Shown: positions 1 through 10,514 of the stretch, in pieces
Position numbering within the stretch: the first letter of the stretch is position 1
Layout of the letters: each line of letters begins with the position of its first letter
Origin: Eucalyptus grandis
Taxonomy: Eukaryota; Streptophyta; Magnoliopsida; Myrtales; Myrtaceae
Assembly: GCF_016545825.1 (NCBI RefSeq)
Contig: NC_052622.1
Coordinates: forward strand, 997,001 to 1,061,000
Direction: 5' to 3'
DNA length: 64,000 nucleotides
The notes under the pieces: generated by a model
Databases searched by the model: none
What the model was told of the DNA's origin: nothing
The model's input: only the letters and a program-made list of their open reading frames with translations
Program-made: the position numbers and the translations under genes

Positions 1-1570
1 ATGATGCATCTCTCATATACCAAAGCATATGTATCATATATATATTTAACCTTGTAAACGTTCAATTTTTTATTTTTTATTTGTTTTATTCTTTCAAAGT
101 GAAACGTTTATTGCTATGACTCAGACAAAAGATGTATTTATGAATGTGCCTTCCAAGTTGCTGTCCCAATTAATTGTGATATACTGTTGATGCAGACAAA
201 AAGATTTACTAAGTTGATATTTGAAATAGTGATCTTTTACCAAGCTTTGGTGACGATGGATGTAATGGAAATCGACGACTCAAATAAGAGTAAAAAATGA
301 TTAGGATTGTTCTTCTTGTTGAAATAGCGATCTTATCAATTAAGATTTGAGCACCGTTAAGATTTAATTAAGTTCATTATTCCAGTAGCAGGACATAGTG
401 TTTCTTGTATAGATGTTTCCTATTTCATCATGTTTCTTTAGAAGTCTCCCATGTTAAGTAAGGGTAGAATTTCTAGAATAATTTATAAATTTTTTCTTTG
501 AAATCGCGATGCAATAATACTCTTAGGTGTAATGACTAAGAAACCCATTTGAGATGCTTAGGCAGTTTTATGTCTGACGCCTTAAAAAATTGCCCATTCT
601 AAGTTGTCGTCCATTGAAAGTTCTCTTCAGGTTCTTATTAAGTTGAGCTCACTGTTTTGGGAGATGTCATCCTACATATCAATTTTGTGTCATGGTAGAG
701 ACGATATGTTCTGAATAATGAGCTTCAAAGAGAACTTGAAGAGAATAAACCATTCAAAACGAGTAAATTTCTTTTGGCATCACATCTACACTGTCTAAGC
801 ATCTCACCTAGAGTTTTAAAAGTTTCACACTTTAGAGAACCATTCTATCACACAAGAAAGAGTTACAATCATCCTTATAAACCCTTCTAGGATTAATCAT
901 ACTCCTAATTCAGATAGGAAGACTCCAAACAAGAAATAGAATTGAAATAGAATTCATCTACACAAGAAACTTAATGTCCCATTTGTGACGTAAGTGGAAA
1001 ATTTAATAAAATCCCGATGGTACTCAAATCCTAATTGAGAAGACTACCATAAAATTCAACTAAAAGAATAATCCAAATCCTAGGTGTCACAAGCCAGTAA
1101 CGACCATCCTCATCAAAGCTTTGTAAAAACATTGGCTTGTTTGATCTTGCTGCCTTCATTAGTGGCTACAGTCAATGATTTATCCTCAATGTAATAGAAA
1201 TCATCACAACAATCTCAAACAGAAACTGATTCAGAAGGTTAAAATAACACATCGAGTGAGGTAATTTCTTTTCATCTCTTGCAATGAAATAACACTTATA
1301 GAGTGCCGCATCATTTAGTAAACCAGCTCAGAAAGTATCCCAAGCATTCCTCATGCTTAAGAACCATGAAGCAGTTCTCATGTGCCAAAGCACATGCATC
1401 ATGTATATGTATTCTAACATTGCGAAAGTTCAATTTTCCAAATTGCAACATGTTTTTCTATAGCCTAGCCAACAGATGTATCCATGAATGTGCCTTCCAC
1501 GTTAGTGTTCCCATCAATAGAGATATACTGTTGATGCAGATAAAAGGATTTACGGAGTTGATATTTGAAC
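1..1570. repeat. Internal duplication in intron 2 of copy A
   Basis: A segment at 1-230 (gaatgtgccttccaagttgc.., gatatactgttgatgcaga, tactaagttgatatttga) recurs at 1303-1570. The duplicated blocks lie about 1.35 kb apart. Nothing coding was found in the intron between them. Confidence 0.6.
621..746. repeat. Intronic inverted repeat (hairpin), copy A
   Basis: Arm 621-652 (ttctcttcaggttcttatta..gagctcac) pairs with 718-746 (gagcttcaaagagaacttga..gagaa). About 28 bp imperfect stem, 65-base loop. Conserved in copies B and D. Confidence 0.6.
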
Positions 1571-1646
1571 ATTAGCCAAAAGATGTATCCATGAACTCCT
1601 TACGAATGCACCTAATGTATTATCTTGGAAAGGTTAGAGTACTGAC

Positions 1647-1728
1647 CAGAATATATTGTTCCATCTTAGCATGGTACATATTCGCATCATTTGTATATCT
1701 ATGATATTGATCAATTGTCTTTCGGATT
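1647..1728 (-). CDS. Copy A exon 2, I region
   Basis: 82 bp between a TTTTTCAG acceptor and a GTCAGT donor. It reads [14 protein letters not shown] then a Met-Tyr-rich tail, with no stop. Same length and splice phases as in copies B, C and D. Confidence 0.85.
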
Positions 1729-3981
1729 CTGAAAAATTTGCAAAGACAGCATATGAGCTCAGCCACCGCAAGTGCATTCTCCAAATTAATCAGTTATCAT
1801 CAAAACTAAAGTAATCGAACATTAAACAAATTAATGATCATTTTTGTGAATCAAGCATGACTTCTAGTGAATATGTATCACTCACCCACAAACAGAACAT
1901 GCATGAGGCATATAAGCCTCTGCAAGAAGCTTTTAGCTTCTAAGTAACTTATTTGCGACGACATGGAGTACTTGGAAAAGTCTGGGATGTCCACATTATG
2001 CTTTGTAAATAATCATGCCAAAAATATTTTTCTTCAAATTTTAGCAGGAAAACGTTCAAGTTTACACTATAAAAGTATATAAGGTGCGCACGTGAAGTAA
2101 ATTTAAATTCGAGCACAGAATGAATTATTGCAATGTATTTTGCCTGAGCCCAAAGGCTTCAATATTCCACATGCCACTCCATGTCAGTAAGAAGTAAGAA
2201 CAGCACATTATGCTTATAAAATTTTCAGTTGCATTGGGAAGCAATACAAGGACTTATCACTTCTCGGAGAAATTAAAAGAGCAAGCAATTTCACCTACAT
2301 CTAACTTGTGACTTCAAGTACTTCTTTTCCCGGTAAATGAAGAACAGGGAGTACTTACACGGTGGAACAAGTAAAATGGCAAACATGTACAATTGCAGTC
2401 ACATTTTGACATATATACTCTATGAGTAAGAAATCCAAGAGATCAGTGTGTTGTTTCATGTTAGCCTTAATCTATTATACTAGTGAATGTACTCGATCCC
2501 ATAAAATCACCACTACACAAATCTAGTCAACCTCATGATATTATTCAACTTTGAAAGCACTATATAGTTATAAGTTCCTAAAGTTGAAGATGTCAAGACT
2601 TGTTTCACAGGCTTTTGTTTAGGTTTAAAGTACCATTACAAAATCAACTAGAAAGTCTTTTGCAGGTTTTGTTTGATTCAGAAAAAGAGATTAATTATGC
2701 TTTAAGTTTCGATTCAATGAACCACGATTTGAAATGCTTCTTGATTATGGCAGTAGATAGATAACATGTTATTCGAATTCCCAACTAATATAAAGTGTTC
2801 CATATGAAATTTCTAGTTTTTGCCTTGCGGTATGGTCAGAAACTTGAAACATGGATTCGTATAATTTGCAAGATAACCATTATCAGATAGGGCACATAAA
2901 ATAGTCCCAATTCTTGTCTAAGTGGTACAATTACAAAAAACTGAATCAAACAAGGCATGGTTTGAAGGCTCTTTTCAATTTAAGTTTGGTTTTCTTCAAC
3001 ATTTTTCCAACCAATCAAATTTGTTTGGAAAAGGTCTACTTCGAAGAGATTAATACCTAACCATGAGTATGCTTACTATCATCATGCCCCGAGCATTAGT
3101 TAATGGAGATCAATCCCTGGAAGCAGCCTTAAAACCTTTAACTTCAAAAAGTGACACTAAACAGCACGTTCATTTCATCAATGTGGAATTAGGGTGAACG
3201 CCGAATTGTTACTTGTCAAAACCAGAAGGACCAAACAATATCAGTCCCTAGTCTTACTAACATCAAATAATGTTTTCATTACCCAAGACAAATTACCAAT
3301 TATCCTAACTTGTGAAGTAGCTGGAGGAGATCAGTACTTGCAAGCTATTCACCAATTAGTTTTCTCAGAAGGACTAAGAGAGAGAGAGAGAGAGAGAGAG
3401 AGAGTCTAACTCCAATGCAACAGCATACACAATGAATGCTTCATCAAATCCCCAGTATCTAGCCATTTGACTAGGGTACGTCTCAGTACATTGACTATAC
3501 CATTATAAAAAAAGCGAGAACATTAGATTTTATCTTACCCATTTTGGATTAGGATATCTGAACAGACGTCATATTGTTTTTAAAATTGTCTGAAAATGAG
3601 AACTAGATTGGTCATCATAATGGGTTCAGTCCACGATCGAAGGGGAAAAGCACTAAACGTTTGACCAAAACACATGATGCTGTCCCTTATTTACACTTTA
3701 CAGACACACAGCATATATATGTGCATATGCGCTCATTTTTTATTTAAGAATGTTAAAAGCTACTCGAAAAATTATAAATTCAGTACGCGAACATACTCAG
3801 AATTGCTCGAGAACTTGTAAAGCCTTCCTTTCTGTGAAAAGATGATCACGGCAACTTCCGCATCGCAGAGGACCGAGAGCTCATAAGCTTTCTTCAGTAG
3901 TCCAGTCCGGCGCTTTGAGAAGGTGACTTGCCGGCTGGTCGCGTTCTCAATTCGCCTCATCTGAACTTTGCCTCTTACCAT
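1647..3981 (-). CDS. AGL42/SOC1-like MIKC MADS-box gene, copy A (exons 1-2 only; rest off-window)
   Basis: Predicted nuclear MADS-domain transcription factor of the SOC1/TM3 subfamily, closest to AGL42/AGL71/AGL72; family members bind CArG boxes as dimers and act in flowering-time and floral-organ control. Exon 1 (3797-3981, 185 bp) encodes the MADS domain from [18 protein letters not shown] to [28 protein letters not shown] is conserved. Donor GTATGT splits a GA/A Glu codon into exon 2 (1647-1728, 82 bp, start of the I region, [14 protein letters not shown]). Exon 2 ends at CTG before GTCAGT. The ATG follows a leader intron (3994-4090). Exons 3-7 would lie left of base 1, by alignment with copy B. 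No lesion is seen in what is visible, so this is the best candidate for a functional copy. Its upstream region and exon 1 are nearly identical to copy B. Confidence 0.85.
3377..3404. repeat. (AG)14 microsatellite, intron 1 of copy A
   Basis: 28 bp of AG; copy B has only about three units here. Confidence 0.9.
3797..3981 (-). CDS. Copy A exon 1, MADS domain
   Basis: 185-bp coding exon, 61 codons plus 2 bases. It starts at the canonical MADS Met and ends ..TCTGA before a consensus GTATGT donor. All basic DNA-contact positions (R3, K5, R9, R10, R17, K23, R24, R25) are kept. Confidence 0.9.
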
Positions 3982-4090
3982 GATTAAATTTCCCTACATA
4001 TATGATGGTTATCAACCCTAGAATGACAAGTACTCAAACATAGCGTTGAACAGAACAAATATACCACAACGATCAAACACAACGACTCAC

Positions 4091-5640
4091 CGGAGACTTT
4101 GTGCAGCTTCAACCAGCTGAAGATTTATCTTTTTCTCCACCTCTTATTGTCTAGACTTTAGGCTGAAGTTCTTGAGAAGCTAAAAACACTGCAAGACAAA
4201 TCACACTCTTTTTTTTCCCAAACAGACATGAACTATATCATCATTTGAACACGATAAAAAAACCATGGGATAAAGATTTCACAATCAATGGTCGGAGAAT
4301 TATAGATTTACCCACCATATTAAAGGGGAAGCGTCTATACTCATCTCTAAGAAAAATGAACCACAATAAATTCAGAAACCCTAAAGAGGGATGAGAGGGC
4401 GAAGACAAAAACAGAAAAAGTGGAATATGAACGCAAGGGATATTTGGCAGTTGATGGATCCCTCTCTTTTTTTTGTGGCCACAAACGTAAAAAGACATGA
4501 AAAAGCCTCTTATTCCAAACTCAAGGATCGTCTACCCGGGCCAAATACGGTGTGATGTACCCATAAAAAGGAAAAACAAACAAAAAAGGAAAGGAATAAG
4601 GAGCAAAGCAAAGCATTCAAGTTCAACCGAAACGGCATGGCTAATTTGGTGAAGATTCAAGAGGCAGATGGATTATCTTGTTTTGCTAAAATTAAGAAAA
4701 AGAGAGTAGATAGAGAGGGGGAAATTTTTTGTTTTCTTCGAAAAAAACGCATATTTTGCCAGTGGGTTTCAGCTTCAGCTGTTGCGGCCTGTGGGACACT
4801 CGAAAGAGAGAGCAGTAAGAAACGAAACGGGTGAAAAGGAGGAGAAAAGGTGGTTCGATAAATATGAGAATTGTCGACATCATCGTACCGTGACGTGCAC
4901 AGCTAACTAATGGGACGTTGACGAGAGGGAAAAATTGCCTCTCACCCAAATTGTGCCAAATAGGAACAGCCTCGGGACTCTTCTTCAGTCGGTTCCTCTC
5001 TTAATGGGTTTATGAGCACTTGGAGAACTCGAAATTATTACTATGAGAAATTCATGGATAAATAAATACAGATGTTTCCTTTAGCTTATATTTTCTTTAT
5101 GTTCATCTTATAATTCATCATTTTTTAGGGGTGTAAAAAATACCTAAACCTTTTTGGTTCAGGTAATAAGTAAAAGAATTCGGACGGTTTGGTTCAGATA
5201 TCAATTTATTTATTATTATTATTTTATTTTTGCACATGGGAGATCAAAGGCTACTGACTATGATGTACTAATCCTAGATCACTTGATTTTCTAATTAGCA
5301 TAAATGTAATCTTTGATGAGAGTGCTATGTTTTGACAAAAAACTAATAGAGCAAATATATCATGGTGTAGGTAGAGCTTGGAGACTCTAGAAATTTCAAA
5401 CACAATGGAGCTTTAGACTATACATGATATCGTAGTTCCTAAAGTTAGTGACATTGAACAACCAACAAAATCGTAGCATTCTATAGTTGTGAGTAGACAG
5501 AGAAGGCAAATTGGCTACCGATTCATTATGAATATACATATATTACTTATACATTAATTATAAAGTGGTAAGGTAGAAATATATGAGCCTTTGTCTTATT
5601 CTAAGACAATAGCTAGTGCTAGACTATTACAGTGACTAAA
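4091..5640 (-). promoter_or_regulatory. Upstream and leader region of copy A
   Basis: A leader exon ends at 4091 (CTCCG before GTGAGTCG); a 97-bp leader intron (3994-4090) ends TATGTAG just before the ATG. Leader and splice sites recur in all four copies. Further upstream, in sense orientation, are pyrimidine-rich runs and no gene. The start site cannot be placed. Confidence 0.5.
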
Positions 5641-6600
5641 GACTATGAGTAAATAGATGGAATCATTCCATTGGAACTAGACATGGAAGCTTGTTAAAAT
5701 ATCCAAGAGCCATAACATTATTGGAAACAAGTGGGTCTACAAATAGAAATAGGGCATTGAGGGATAAGGTGAGACTTGTTGTGAAGGGGTATACACGACG
5801 AGAGGACAATGGTTACAACGAGATATCTTCTTCTATTGTAAGACAAACTTATATTTGAATATTACTTGCCTTAATTGCTACACAAAATCTCGAGCTAGAA
5901 TAGTTGGATGTGAAAATAGCAGTTTTTCATGATGAGTTGGAGGAGCCGATATACATGAGGAAGCCAAAGGGATTAATTATTCCGAGTAAGGAAAACTATG
6001 TTTGTTTATTAAAAAAATCTTTATATAGGTTGGAACAGTTTGTTGGGCAGTGGTATAATTGTTTTGATGCATTTTTGGCCAGTCAAGACTATATGAAAAG
6101 TCAATTGGACAATTGTGTTTACTTTAGGAGATTGGAGGATGGATTTTTGATTTACCTATGATTATTTGTCGATGATATGTTGATAACAATCAAGATTATG
6201 TCTGAATTGATGTGTTGAAGAGGCAACTGAGTGTTGAATTTGAGATGAAAGATTTGGGTGTTGCATAGAAGAAGAAAAATGTCAAAAACACTTATTGGAT
6301 TAATCGTATAGAGAGCTTTTATTTTGAAAAGAGCTGTAAGAATTACTTACAATGGAGTTGTTTATTTGTAAATACTGTAGGTTTAAGTATAAATTAAGTG
6401 TGGGAAACAATCGAGCATGTAAACTATTATTAGCTCTATTGATTCTCTAATTATTAGTAGATTATTTAATGCTAGCTCTTCTCATTGGTGAGTTACCGAT
6501 ACATAGACCAAACAACATAAATTCTTGATGTTTTTTCTTGGTCCTGACTTATTTCTATGGTGATTTTGCATTGATTTAATTTGCAAGATCCAATATTTTC
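5640..6600 (+). mobile_element. Ty1/copia relic, unit A
   Basis: Degenerate copia reverse transcriptase (RVT_2) on the plus strand. A 'NKWVY' remnant near 5730 is followed by LDVKIAVFHDELEEPIYMRK (5904 on), VCLLKKSLYRLE, QWYNCFDAF and a DDML catalytic remnant near 6171, with stops throughout. After MKDLG near 6250 the sequence jumps to LTR-like DNA (to about 6600). This junction is shared by units B, C and D. Not functional. Confidence 0.75.
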
Positions 6601-6971
6601 CACATTAATTTTACAAATATTTTGATGGACGAGTCACCATATCACTTGTAAAATACAAAAGATGAGGACGACATAGCTAATGTAATGTGGATTCATGAGG
6701 ACACCAAAAGAGCACCCGCCTTTAATTAAATCACATATTGATAACACAAACCTTTAATTAAATCGTATATCTTTACTAATATATAAAGCCAATCGCATAT
6801 CTTTACTAATATATGAAGCCAAAGCACACACCTTACGCATGTGACCAATATGCCCCATTTACCATGTTCCTACATCACAATAATTTTGATCCTCTCAACT
6901 ATTCCCCATTTTTTTTCAATACTTAAGTACATTTTATAGTGCAGACATCAACATAGCTAGAGAGCATCTTC
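6601..6971. other. Spacer at end of unit A
   Basis: AT-rich spacer repeated after each copia relic (25521-25860, 40211-40550, 59241-59590). No gene seen. Ends at the insertion site of the LTR element. Confidence 0.5.
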
Positions 6972-7919
6972 TGTGACATCCCGATTTTTCCACTTCTATT
7001 TTCAATAAATTGAGACGGGCATTTCGTTGGCACGCATATAGTTCTTTTCCTTGAGTCGGCCACTCATGTGGAAACTAGTCTATCGGGTGAAGCTGTTAAG
7101 AAATTCTAATGCATCAGACTCGAGAATTTGGCCAAGAAGCGACCTTTCGACCGAGCTAATCTGCAAGGGTCATTACGACACAAATAAAAATCGATTAGAG
7201 ACCGGAGATAGGTCGACTCGACAGAGGCATGTGATCGAGTGTGGGTGATTCCACCGGATCGCACAATTCTTGTTGATCGGCACTGGACCGACTTTTCTAT
7301 CGATTGGGTACCCTGTGTTCGTATTTGAAATCTTGAGATTACTCCGACAACCGGAAGTCGCCAATGTTTCAAAGATGTACATTGTGGCTTGAGATGATCA
7401 ACCACAGGTCAAATGCGTGAAAATTTCTAAAGGCTACCCGGTAGGTTGGGCCGCGCTAGTATCGTGCCAAAGTGAAATTAACCATGGAATTGAGATCGAA
7501 TTCAGAAATTGGAAGTCTGGGTGTGTCACAAATCATTTTAGGATCATTGACTTATCTTTGGAAGATTTTTCATGCAATCAGAGTTCTTTGGCAAATTAAA
7601 TCCGAAAATGGCTAATTTGGCTCGAGAAATAGTAGGCTCGTCTTTGGTCGTGCTTTTGGGACTTAAGTTGGTTCTATGGACAAGTGAAGATGTGAATCAG
7701 AGTGTGGTGACATTGGATTAATTTTATGGACTTCAATTTGATTCAATTAGAAGAGAATTGATGAGAATTTAGGAAATTGAGTGTACAAGAATTGGACCCG
7801 GCGGAAAATGGAATTAAACCCATTGGAATAAGGTTGTGGGAGTTTTGAGTGAGTGGAGTATGACATCATGGATGATGTCATGGTGGTGGGCCATTTTTGT
7901 GGGTTAAAGAAAAAGGAAA

Positions 7920-8630
7920 AGAAAAAGGGAATGGTCCCATCCCTCTCTCTCTCTTCATCTTCATCTTCTTCGTTGGAACCGTGCAAGGGGGACGGGCGTG
8001 CGATGCAGGGAGGAGCTCGGCCAGCAGCTCGCCGGCCGCCCGCCGGCACACCATCGTCGCCGTCGCGGTCGCCGCTCGCGCCGCCGCCCCCGCGTCTCCG
8101 CCCGCTCACCGTCGCAGCCCCGCGAGCTGCTCCGCCCGGCCCGCCTCCGTTTCTTTGCTCGAGATCTCGGATCTGGTCGGACGCCGAGCGAAACCAGCAG
8201 CTCCACCTATCGCCGTCCTCGCCCGTGTCGCTTCACCGCCGTGCTGCCGTCCGTCTCCCTCTCGCTCGCTCGAACGCCGTCCGCCCCGTCCGGTTGAGCT
8301 ACCGTCGCTGCCCTTGCCCTGTTCGGCCAGCCAAGGCTGCGAATCAGCCGCCGTGAGCCGCCGTGCTCCCCGCCGGAGCCCGCCCGAGCCGCTGCCGCCC
8401 ATCCCCGCCGTTCCTCCGCCCGAACCGGCGCCGGATCTGCTCCCTCTCGGCCCCGATCAGCAACCCAGAAAATGGGTATGGCGGCGGGTGTTTGGCCGTT
8501 TTGGCCGCCTTCCCGAGCCCGGATGCTCGGCCCGCCTTGAGGAAAGTCGATGCTCGGCCCGCCTTGAGGAAAGTCGATCCTCGCGTCGTCCTCGTCGTTT
8601 TGGTTCGCTCGGCTCGCTAATCCGGTGAGT
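7920..8630. other. GC-rich island inside the LTR element
   Basis: About 700 bp, strongly GC- and CpG-rich in an otherwise AT-rich window, with long overlapping reading frames on both strands rich in Pro, Arg, Ala and Ser. These are composition-driven. Two copies of a ~28-bp segment (ggatgctcggcccgcc..) lie at about 8521-8577. A shorter GC-richer stretch lies at the similar place in the second LTR (63100-63900). Confidence 0.55.
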
Positions 8631-8889
8631 TTAACTCACTAAACCTCGCTTAGAGGGTTAATGATGCTTTAGGTGTGTTTAGTTTATGTTAAGTGTTATT
8701 AGGTGGTTAGTTTAATTTATTTAAGTGTAGATTATATTAATGTGCTTGATTAACTTAAATTGTGTTTAATTTAAAGTTAAGTGGATGTTTATATTAATAT
8801 AAACATTGATGTGACATAAAGGAATTTACTTTTGATTTATTTAAATATCCCGAAATCATTAAATAATTGAATAATATATTATTATTCGA

Positions 8890-9235
8890 AATTATTAAAA
8901 TATTATTATTTAATTATTTTCGGAATAAATTTAATTATTTATTAAATTCCGAAAATTTTGGTCGGGACCCTAAATTCTCAGAATTTCGTGCCGGTCGCTA
9001 CGGTACATTCGGATTTTGAAATTGATGATTGGATATTATAAATTGAGTGTGGATTTCGAAAACTATGGATATTATTATTTAATTATTTTCGGAATAAATT
9101 TAATTATTTATTAAATTCGAAAATTTTCATTGGGACCTTATTTACTCGAATTTCGTGCCGATCGTTCTTTGTGCATTTAGAATTTGAAATTGATGATTGG
9201 TTGTGATGAATTGAGTGTGATTGTGATTTATAGGG
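8890..9235 (+). repeat. Two tandem ~172-bp units in the LTR element
   Basis: The run tattatttaattattttcg..aataaatttaatt, followed by gggacc.., aatttcgtgccg and tttgaaattgatgattgg, occurs twice, about 172 bp apart. Confidence 0.6.
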
Positions 9236-9267
9236 GTTCTTTATGAAATTCTAATTGTGGAAATTGA

Positions 9268-9850
9268 TGGGCGATTGGCCGTTATATGCCACCTATTAGA
9301 GGTCGCGCCCGATGGGGCCGTTATATGCCACCTGATAAAGGTCGCGCCCGATGGGGCCGTTATATGCCACCTGATAAAGGTCGCGCCCGATGGGGTCGTT
9401 ATATGCCACCTGTAAAGGTCGCGCCCGATGGGGCCGTTATATGCCACCTATTAGAGGTCGCGCCCGATGGGGCCGTTATATGCCACACGATAAAGGTCGC
9501 GCCCGATGGGGCCGTTATATGCCACGATAAAGGTCGCGCCCGATGGGGCCGTTATATGCCACCTGTAAAGGTCGCGCCCGATGGGGCCGTTATATGCCAC
9601 CTACTAGAGGTCGCGCCCGATGGGGCCGTTATATGCCACCTGATAAAGGTCGCGCCCGATGGGGCCGTTATATGCCACCTGATAAAGGTCGCGCCCGATG
9701 GGGCCGTTATATGCCACCTACTAGAGGTCGCGCCCGATGGGGCCGTTATATGCCACCTGTTAAAGGTCGCGCCCGATGGGGCCGTGATATGCCACCTGTT
9801 AAAGGTCGCACCGAGTGGGGCCGTGATGCCACTGATTCTAATTTTGCCTA
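9268..9850 (+). repeat. 39-bp minisatellite, about 14-15 units
   Basis: Unit contains gccgttatatgccacc then tgataaaggtcgcgcccg. 39 bp is a multiple of three, so the array stays open as 13-residue repeats (such as RWGRYMPPDKGRA) on both strands; a few 35-38-bp units switch the frame. Units are nearly identical; the last two are degenerate. No spacers, so not a CRISPR. Confidence 0.9.
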
Positions 9851-10514
9851 GTAGGGCCGTGATTGTGAGCAATGATTGATTTGCTAGAATGACATGTAAT
9901 CGGCCGAGTCGATTGATCGCTGAGACGATCCAAGTGGTTGAATTGTTTGATAATGTGATTGTGCCATGGTTGTTTGGTTATCATAATTGCACGTGGTTGG
10001 TTTATATAAATTGTGCTAACCGAGATAAAGGCCGAGGCGAGGTAAGTCTTCCGTGTGATGTGACTAGGCCACTCGGGGCGTATTTTCTTTCTAATAGGGG
10101 TTTAGGGGGTTGAACTTGCTGAGACGTTGTCTCAGTGGTTATTGAATAACCATTTCAGGTCCCTGGTGGACGGAGCGGCCGTATAGCTTTGGTTGGCCTT
10201 GAGGAGTTGGAGATGTGAAGTCATAAAGATTGGAGATCGTGTACGACTTGTAGGTCGTAGGATAACCTCTTTTTAAGAGCCAGTCTTTTGTAGACTGTTG
10301 GCCGTAAACCCCTGTTTGTAATTCTATTGAATTATGTTTAAGTGTTATGTTGTGGTTTTGCTTCCTGCTTTTCTATCCCGTAGTTTATTGTCAGGGGATT
10401 TGTTTCGCTTCCGCATGCGTAATAAAATAAATGGGTCGGCGACATATCCTGGGATGTCGCATTTTTGATCGACCGTAGTGGGATGTGCGCGCGCTCGGGG
10501 TTCGGGGCGTGACA

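Larger units (their letters stand above)
6972..10514 (+). mobile_element. 3.5-kb LTR element, probably a solo LTR, with 5-bp target duplication
   Basis: Starts TGTGACATCCC, ends GGGGCGTGACA, and is flanked by direct repeats TCTTC at 6967-6971 and 10515-10519. Units B, C and D show the uninterrupted site (catcttc followed by ccaactc-type sequence). TG..CA ends and the 5-bp duplication are LTR hallmarks. No gag, pol, primer-binding site or internal LTR repeat is seen, so a solo LTR of unusual length is likeliest. Related LTR sequence recurs at 61575-64000. Contains a GC-rich island, a 172-bp duplication and a 39-bp minisatellite. Confidence 0.75.

Noticed and set aside
1303..1575. 90-codon plus frame in intron 2 and its counterpart at 20184
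   Set aside because: Frame differs between copies and breaks in B and D; intronic duplication only.
4637..4949. Frames in the upstream region of A, B and D
   Set aside because: Opposing short frames in leader DNA, not conserved in length or frame between copies.
7853..8628. Long overlapping frames (up to 243 codons) in a GC-rich region
   Set aside because: Open in several frames on both strands, low-complexity Pro/Arg/Ala/Ser, no domain, inside an LTR element. Composition explains it.
9268..9850. CRISPR-like array
   Set aside because: Plant DNA, no unique spacers between repeats, unit contiguous.
9286..9879. 197-codon frame through the 39-bp array
   Set aside because: Result of a repeat unit divisible by three; equally open on the other strand; frame changes at short units.
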